From the NCBI RefSeq assembly GCF_018294505.1, contig NC_057797.1, forward strand, positions 122,145,116 to 122,209,115: a DNA stretch of 64,000 nucleotides, read 5' to 3'. Position 1 is the first letter of the stretch; every line of letters begins with the position of its first letter. Source of the stretch: Triticum aestivum (Eukaryota > Streptophyta > Magnoliopsida > Poales > Poaceae). The position numbers and the translations under genes are program-made. The notes under the pieces are model-generated. The model ran no database searches, was not told the DNA's origin, and worked only from the letters and a program-made list of their open reading frames with translations. Shown piece after piece: positions 56,482-64,000 of the stretch.

Positions 56482-59273
56482 ATGGCTAGCGCTCCCAGTT
56501 CTTCCTCACGCCCTCACGGCCCTCAAAAAGGCGATTGGGAGAGCTACTCGGTCTCCCACGCCCAGCTGACCAAGCTCCAGGTGCAAGGATATCTCCCTCC
56601 CGCAGACCTGGTCCTCGTTCGGGCAGGATTGACTTCCATAAATGGCGAAACCCTGGCAGAAAATTTCCCCAATCCTTCAGAAGGGGAGCGAGTGTGCTTT
56701 GTTTCCTTCCTTTTAAGAGGCATTGTATTCCTAATCCACCCTTTCCTCTGAGGTCTCCTGGAGTACTATGGCCTTCAGCTGCACATTCTCATGTCGGGCT
56801 CTATTCTGCACATCACGGGCTTCGTTGCTCTTTGTGAGTTGTTCCTGGGCTACGAGGCCCATTTTGAATTGTGGAGAAAACTTTTCTGCCTCGTTCCCTG
56901 CTCCCAGAACGGATCTATATTCAAGGTGGGCGGCGCCGAAGTATGGCGCACAAGCGGGACATGATATCTGTTCGGCACTCCGAAGAAGGCATCCGAAGAG
57001 TGGCCTTCAGTGTGATTTTATATCGAAGACGTTGTTCTCCCAGACCCAATCCGATGAGGCCTTCCTGAATTTGGCAATGCTCCGTTAAAGAAACACGACA
57101 GCTGGCGTCCTCGGAGTTTCGAAGAGGAGGATAGTGCGGAGGTTAAGCAGTTAATGAGCAGGATAAAGGCACTCGCCCAATCTGGACTATCCATAGTTGA
57201 AGTAATGGCAATTTCAATAATGCGAGGCGTTCAGCCACTTCAATCCAGAGGACTCCCCATGTGGCACTACAATGGGGAAGATGATGCATCACGCTGCAGA
57301 CGCATGGGTCCAAACAGCTTTGCCGCCTTGGCCGCCATGTTGGTTGATCATTTTAAAGGGGAGAAAGAAGATTTTACTCGCCTTAAGTGCCGAGAGGGAT
57401 TTTCCATGTACAACCCTCCTAGATGGGTGAGCTTTCACTTTGTAACCTTACTCAATCCTCTTCCCAAGTCACACCTAGTTGAACTTAATGCGACTATTCT
57501 TAACAAGAATGGAGGAAGGTTGTCTCAGGGATCTATAGCCCCGCTCCGCAGCCGGAGGATCATATCCGAGACATGGATCCCAGATTTGAAGAGCATCCGG
57601 ATATATTCATAGAGTTCAAGGAGGGTTTTTTATCAGGCGAACTACGACGGCACGGAAGTGGCCATCATAGCCGATTATCCCAGCATTCTCCCCTCCTCCC
57701 ACGTAAGTACCCAGGAGACGTCTCCTTCACAAGAGTTTTATCATCACGACTCACCCACCTCGCACAATATCGTGCTCCAAAGGGGTAGAGCTCATCTCGC
57801 CACGCCGCATCTGAAATGTCCCTTAAGAAAGCGACGCCTGCGTAGGGCGGATCTTCGAAAAGAAAAGTGGACGGCGATACTGTCGAGCCCCCACCTTCGT
57901 AAAAAAGGTATGGTTTTTTATATGCCCTTGGCAGGTATACCGAATTGTGATGTTTCCCGCTGTGCCATATTGTTTTTAGGAAAAGCGTACGCTGGACTGT
58001 GTCAAGAGGCATCGCTAGTCATACACCACCCAATCCAACTCCGGACTCCGTTCCAAGGACTATGGTTGATACAGGTGCGACGCCGGATTGTCCTCTCCCC
58101 GAGGATTTAGATGATGTACCCATTACCAACTCTGAAGTGGAGAGTGCGATGAATCATCGGTGCCAGAGAGTGGCTATGCATGACGCAACTGTCACCGGAG
58201 AGGCACTCAATGCCTTCAGCTCAGCGGATGCATATATCCGAGCTGCTCGGGATGGGCTCACTGGAGCCACTCACCAGCTTTCAAAGGATATGCGGGTAAG
58301 ACTTTTGTGTAGGTTCAATAATCCTGGGCACCCGTAGCCCCCGAGACTTAAAGTAGTTGGGTACTCACGGAGAAGAATAACCTGCTATCTCAGGAGCTTG
58401 AAAAGTGTTAGTCCCAGCTAACTGCAGTCACCGCAGAACTGGAGAAATCGAAGAAGGCACCGACTGGTAATGTCAACTACTGTCCGGAAAATACGATTCT
58501 ATGTCTGCGATGTTTTAACATAAGCATCATTGCATTTACGATAGTAGGATCGGCAGATTAGTTAGAAAAGGAACTAAGGACCACGCAGGTGGATAAACAG
58601 CATACTGAAAGGCAAGAGGCCGCTGGTCAACGTGTACTTACACTGATCAGGGATGAGAAGAACAAGTTATAGGATGCTAACACTAAGCAAGCCGAAGAGC
58701 TGAAGGACGTACGTGCCCAACTGGTGGATGCCTTGAAAGAGAACAGAAAGCTGAAAGGCAGCGTATTCATTATGCCTTTTAACCTTACTTTCGTACAATT
58801 CCCTAATGCGAGGTGTGAACAAGTTTTTCCTGTAGGTGTGCTGACCGGGTGGCCCGAAGAAGAGGTGTCCATATTTCAAGGCGTTCTGCTACAAGAGCTG
58901 TCCAGAGTGCATGAGCGAGCCCGAAGGGCAATGAGGAAACTTGCCAAAGCTCTATGGCCAGCCGATTCTCCTCCAAGAAGTATGGAGGAGCTCGTGAATT
59001 TATTCAAAGGGGCTCGATGCCGCTTTGGACTATGGAAGATATCAGCATGCCGAGAAAGTGCACGAGAGGCCTGGGCCATGGTGAAAATATGGTACACTGG
59101 ACATGATACGAATCATATGGTCCGGGTCGGGCCTCGGGGACCAGATGGACAGGAAATTCCTGTTAGCTTAGTATATGACCAAGTAAAGATAGCCACCAAG
59201 TTTTCTCAGTAGGATTGTAATCTAGACAACTTATTAGATGGTCTAGAGGAGGAGGAAGTTTTCGAGTCCAAGT
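56482..59273 (+). pseudogene. Antisense accessory gene of the second Fatima-like element
   Basis: Opposite to its pol. MASAPSSSSRPHGPQKGDW at 56482 leads into the PF04195-type core (LRGIVFLIHPFL, LLEYYGLQLHILMSGSILHI, FVALCELFLGYEAHFELW), broken by stops near 56750 and 56950. Exon-like frames follow at 57154-57612, 57999-58337 and 58724-59212, the last with helical segments and ending WYTGHDTNHMVRVGPRGPDG and a C-terminal acidic tail. Same position and orientation as the genes at 4493-8059 and 49551-52576. Function unknown. Confidence 0.7.
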
Positions 59274-60112
59274 AGTAATGTACTTTTATCGACAAACGTA
59301 TCTCCGGCCAAATTATAAAATGATTATCATGGCAGACCTTCCGCTTTAACCTCCTAAATCCAAAGTTTGGAGTGTTTTCGAATACCGTACTGGTGGTAAA
59401 CACTGAAGTATGTTTGCAAACCATGCAATCCGGTCATAGTTGCTTGAACAGATAAGTTGTATTCGGGCATTTATGTTATATTACATTTGATCGTAAGAAA
59501 CATCTTCCAGAGAGAATAGTTCCTGAGTTGTGACGCTAAAAATGACAGTAAGTTATATTTTTGGGGCTTGCAGCGCAACGAGTGCAGTTCATCTTTTGTT
59601 CGCTGACCTATTATTCCCTTAAGAATGCTAGCTTTCGGCTTCACCCGTCTGAGGTACATGTCCGGATATTCTGGCTGTAACAATCGCAGAGGTGCTCCCT
59701 TTATACCCTAGCCGAACAAACGGGAACGTATGGCATAAGTACAGGAGCCAGGCAACCCACCTTGGCAAAAACTTAAGTGATAAAGGTGCATATAATGGCG
59801 AAGAAAAGACATAGATGAGAAGACGACGCATATATACGGTGAGCTTGATGCTCAAAAAATAATAAGCTTCTGTGACAAGAAGCCCCCAGGTATTGGGGGG
59901 TATGTACATTTAAGGATGTATGCCCCTTAAGTGTGCGGTTTATCCGAGGACGGGCTATAAATCATATAAAAACAAAAAGAAGAAAGAGAAAAAAGAGGAA
60001 AAAGGTAACGAATTGCGAGTTCGGACTTAGGCGTAGAATGTTCGGAGTCTGGCAGCATTCCAAGGGTTTGGCTCTAAGCGATTGTCCGATGCATTATAAA
60101 GGCGATAGGCTC
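59274..60112 (-). other. Spacer between pol and the antisense gene
   Basis: AT-rich with short frames only; includes AAGCCCCCAGGTATTGGGGG near 59880-59900. No named repeat seen. Confidence 0.5.
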
Positions 60113-60638
60113 CTCAAGTGAGAACTTCATCTATAATGAAGGGACCCTCCCATTTGGGCTTGAGCTTGTCCTTTTTCTTCTCTGGTAGGCGTAGAACGAG
60201 TTCACCGACATTGTAAGTCTTGGCCCGCACTTCTCTGCTTTGGTATCTTTGAGCTTGTTGTCGATAGAATGCTGAGCGAGCTTTTGCGACATCGTGCTCC
60301 TCCTCTAGGCCGTCTAAGTCATCTTGCCGATCGATCTCGGCCTCTCTCTCTTAGTACATGCGTACTCGAGGTGAGTCATGAATAATATCGCAGGGCAAGA
60401 TAGCCTCTGTGTCGTACACCATAAAGAATGGTGTGTACCCGGTCGTGCGATTGGGCGTGGCCCGTAGTCCCCAGAGTACGGAGTCGAGCTCCTCAACCCA
60501 GTGTTTATCTGACTCCTTTAAGGATCGCACTAGTCTGGGTTTAATGCCACTCATTATCAGTCCGTTAGCTCGTTCGACTGGACCGTTAGTTTGAGGGCGA
60601 TAGACGGAGGCATAATCGAGCTTGATGCCCAGATTGGC
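60113..60638 (-). pseudogene. Gypsy integrase, C-terminal half
   Basis: Minus strand from 60638: ANLGIKLDYASVYRPQTNG with the catalytic Glu in PVERANGLIMSG, then WVEELDSVLWGLRATPNRTT and GYTPFFMVYDTEAILPCDII. A stop at about 60354 precedes the basic C-terminal part ending near KPKWEGPFIIDE (60150). The catalytic core upstream is displaced by the insertion at 60639. Confidence 0.85.
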
Positions 60639-63600
60639 TGTAACACCCCGGTGTAATGATGCTACAGTAATCCCAGAGATCAAGCTAATCATTTTGCTAT
60701 AACAGTGCTTAGTCACTTTAAATCAATACTCCGTTACAAATAACAGTTGGATTCAATTTCAAATTATGAGTAAAATTTAAAATTGCCCAAACATGAAAAC
60801 TAAAATGTTCATCATGTGCCAAATAATCCAGAACTAATATTGGTGGTGAACCAACATTTTTGCAAATGGTTTGAGTGGCCTAAACTACTTGAAACAGTGA
60901 TCTAAGCAATAAATTAAATGACTTTTTAATTTATAAAAAATTGCAAACTATTTCAAAAGCCTCACAATCTTTTTGTGGCAGTGCACAATAATTCTAGGAA
61001 ATTGTTTTGGCCAGTAGCATATTTTTGCAAAGTCAATTGTGGCTATAAGAAAATGCAAAAGCTACTAATAAAAAAAGAGAAAAGAAAAAGGAAAAGAAAA
61101 GGAGAAGGGGTGGGAGAGCCCCTGGCCTCCCCTTGGGCTTCGGCCCATCCCAGCAGGCTGGCCCACCTACCCCTCCCCGGTCGCTCTCCCCTCCCCCTGT
61201 AAAACCGACCGAGAGCGTGCGCCCGCGCGTCACCGCTGAACCACCTCGCCGTCGACGAGGAGGATAAAGATCCCCTCGACACATCGGGCTCCCCTTCCAC
61301 TTGCTCTGCCACCCCCACTCGCCTGCTCGCTCCGCCTCTCCCTCTCCAAGGCAGATTCCTCCTCGCCTCCCCCTCGTTCCCCCGTCCACCTGCGAGCGCA
61401 GTCGCCGCCGTAACTCTGTCGATTCCGCGGCCACCGGCGGCCCCGAGGACACCGGCCCTGTCCGTCTTCTCCGCCGCCGTCCCCTACACCGCCTGCCACA
61501 TCAAGTTGGAGCTCGAAGCCCCTCCAGTGACGGCGGCAACTTCATCTTCCTCCTCGGCCACCTCGGATCACCGCCGTCGTTCTTCGTCATCGAGCCTTCC
61601 CCGCGCCCGCTTAGCACATATGCAGGCCCCCTGTGAGCATCTCTCTCCTTCCCCTCACTCCACGCGCTCGATTTTGAGCTCTAGCAACCGGTTCGCTGTC
61701 GGCCAAAAGCTTGCTCCGCCGCTCACCTCGCCGTCGTGGCCACAGCTCACGCCTCTAGCGCCTGAGCACATCATCGTGCTCAACGTCTTCATAGGAGGAT
61801 GTAGCACCCACCAGCTGTTCCCCTCGTGCCCCCAGCATCTTTCCCGTTGGTGCCGTGTTCCGGCCGCCGCTGTCATCGACGTTGCGCCCTGCTCCGATCA
61901 ACTCTAGCCCCTGCGACCACCGTCGTTGGATGCACGAGATCGACCGCAGCTGAAGAAGCCTAGCCGAGTTCGATTTGAGCCACCGTAGCGCCGTTTCCGT
62001 CGAGCACCCGGACGCACCGCCGCCTCTGCTCATCGCCGGTGACGATTCTGGCCAAGTCCGGCCGCGCTACCGCCACCACTCGACGCACGGCACCGTCCGC
62101 GTTCAAACGCAAGCAAAACCGCGCGAAACGGTGCCCGTACCAAAATTCCGAGCGTATCCGGCGAGGTCGCCGTCGCGGGAGGCCACCAGAGCAACTCCGG
62201 CGCCGGCCATCTACGTGGCTCGATGAGCCCCGCCCCATGGGTCGCTGACGTGTGGGCCCGATGGGTCCTGTTGAATGGTTTGACCTAGTCAACTGCTGAC
62301 TGGGCACACCTGTGCCACTGACGTATGGGCCCCACCGCCTAATTAGTCAAATTAAAACTTTTCCTAAATAAACTTATTTAGTTAAACTAATTAGTCTATG
62401 ATAGGTGGGGCCTTCCTACTAAATAACTCTATTTTAGTTAGCTTAATCTTCTGTTAGACCACTGTACATGACAGGTGGGTCCCCCATGTCAGTTTTGACC
62501 AGTCAACTAGGTTGTTGACTGCTGATGTCACACATACATCATGTTGATGTCATAATGAATTTTTGTTAAATAATAATTCTTGAAAATACTTTAATCTTTA
62601 GAAATTCATAGAAATTAAATCGTAGCTCGGATGAAAATGTTTTCTATATGAAAGTTGCTCAGAAAAATCCAACGAATCCGAATGTGCGGTCCATTCACCT
62701 ATCACATGCCCCTAGCATGCTGAACATGGAACCGTCCCCTCTCTTCCACCTGTCCGGAATTCGTCTAATGTCGGGAGTTCATCCTCGGATGTTTATCCCC
62801 TCCGTCTGCAACGTGTAGTACTACATTAGGACAACCCTAGCTCTGCCTATCGTCATGTAATGCTTAGTGATGCATCTGTTTGCTCTGTATTTACTGTTTC
62901 GTCCCCCTCTTCTCTTCGGTAGACCCCGAGACTGATGCCGCCCATGTGATCGACTATGTCGACGACGACACTTCTTCTTTTTCAGCAGAGCTTCCAGGCA
63001 AGCAAACCCCCCTTGAGCATTCCGATATTGCCTATTTCTTTCCCTCTAATGCTTGCATTAGAACTGCTACTGCTTTATGTATGATCCTACTCTGATGCAT
63101 AGCCTATTTTTGTTACCTGCTTTCATACCTTACCTGCTTATCCTAAAATGCTTAGTATAGGTTGGTTAGAGATCCATCAGTGACCCACCTTGTCCCAGTT
63201 ACCTTGCTTTATGTTCGATGACTCGATCAACGTGATCGACGTCCCAGCCCCGACACCACACATCACCCCCCAGTTGTATGGCTCTGCAGAGTTACCATCG
63301 AGTGCTGAGGGTGGAACCTCTTATATCACTCCTGCTGAGATCTCTATAGTGTAGCTATACGGTCGAGGTCATCGAGGGTGATTTCCTCCTTAACCACTTC
63401 CGTTATGGCTCCTTCGTGCAACCCCTCAAGTGTGAACCTCGAGGGTGGATCCTCTTACGTTCACCTTGATGACAACATCGAGTGGACTTCACCGGGGGTG
63501 ATTCCCCGGGTTTCCCCTTGGTGTTAGACACACAGTTACTATGGTTACTATGACTTTGCACTAAGCCATGTTACTAAAGACGGGTTGGCCCTGAGAGGTA

Positions 63601-64000
63601 CCCGCGCGAGCTTAATAGCGAGTGATGTGGAGTCGGGTTGACCTGGAAGGTGCCCGTGAGATACTTATGAGGCATGGCCGGGCATTCTTAGCCCTTGCCG
63701 CTAGTACTCGAGACGGGGCGATGGGGTCACATCGATCGCGAGTCTCCGCTCGTTACCGCGTGCTCCTAATCCACTACGGTTTGGGATATTTGATCCGAGG
63801 GGCCTCTGGCCTGATAGCATTAACCATCACGTGGGCATTGTATGGGTGTTCTGCGTCGTATGCATCAGCCGAAGCTTATTGGACGTTAGCGACTGAGCCG
63901 CGCGCGTCGGGTTGGACTGCGTAAGCACCTGCCTTGTTTAAGGAGGTAGCTAGGTCTGCTCACAGGCCACCCTCGCAACATGCTGGAGTTCCCGGGGCGA
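60639..64000 (+). mobile_element. Probable long LTR of another retrotransposon, right end outside
   Basis: TGTAACACCCCGGTGTAATG starts abruptly inside the integrase gene; TTGGC (60634-60638) is the expected target site. The 3.36 kb that follow include a GC-rich, coding-like stretch (61100-62330), AT-rich sequence and further unique DNA, but no gag or pol, as expected for a very long LTR. Such LTRs (over 4 kb) occur in Triticeae LARD elements such as Sukkula; that name is a guess from memory. Open frames at 61033-62307 have no recognisable domain. Confidence 0.5.

Larger units (their letters stand above)
55207..60638 (-). mobile_element. Second Fatima-like Gypsy element, 3' half
   Basis: Minus strand. 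From left to right: 3' LTR (55207-56071), polypurine complement GTAGCCCCCAAACCAGGC, an antisense gene on the plus strand (56482-59273), a spacer, then pol reading leftwards and ending inside the integrase at 60638, where another element starts. The rest of pol, gag and the 5' LTR should lie beyond the right edge. Unlike the copy at 33373 it has pol, so it descends from an autonomous form. Confidence 0.87.

Noticed and set aside
61033..62307. GC-rich overlapping frames as a host gene
   Set aside because: Frames are open on both strands, as expected from high GC content, and none shows a domain or splice structure.

Overview
The window is repeat-dense plant nuclear DNA, almost certainly from a Triticeae grass (wheat or Aegilops type). 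The evidence is the set of nested LTR retrotransposons whose termini and coding parts match families I know from that tribe (Angela/BARE-type Copia, Athila-type Gypsy of the Sabrina/WHAM kind, Fatima-like and other Tat-type Gypsy), together with CACTA, Helitron, hAT, Stowaway and Tourist-type DNA elements. Family names are from memory and were not checked by search. I found no intact host gene, no tRNA or rRNA gene and no CRISPR array. There is one assembly gap, 28706-29157.

Layout. 1-9724 is the 3' part of a Tat-type Gypsy element on the plus strand: broken pol, a tandem-repeat spacer, a spliced gene on the opposite strand, and the 3' LTR. It sits inside the LTR of a minus-strand Angela-type Copia element (9725-15497), which is also split by an 800-bp hAT-like element with 8-bp target duplications (13856-14655). 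At 15498 a CACTA element begins. It has subterminal repeats and a minus-strand gene with tandemly duplicated exons; its other end was not found. 21264-27386 is a candidate Helitron on the minus strand. It contains a 2-kb gag-only Copia element with both LTRs (23275-25289) and two Stowaway MITEs. 27387-33372 is unassigned DNA with the gap, short tandem repeats, a large inverted repeat and two MITEs.

33373-53578 is a Fatima-like gag-protease Gypsy element, plus strand. An Athila-type element is nested in its leader (33875-43292, minus strand, target duplication CTGTG) and a solo LTR in its 3' part (47673-49371, target duplication TACCT). 53579-55206 is a small island of non-transposon sequence with two degraded gene models. 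The second is cut by another Fatima-like element (minus strand, 55207-60638). The LTR of that element contains a mosaic of plastid DNA (psaB plus two rpoC1 pieces in opposite orientations), and its integrase is interrupted at 60639 by what looks like a very long LTR running off the window.

How the parts work together: the elements are mostly dead copies, but the accessory genes carried opposite to pol in all three Tat-type elements show a shared architecture. LTR divergences counted by eye (about 8% for the outer Fatima-like element, about 5% for the start of the nested Athila LTRs) agree with the nesting order.
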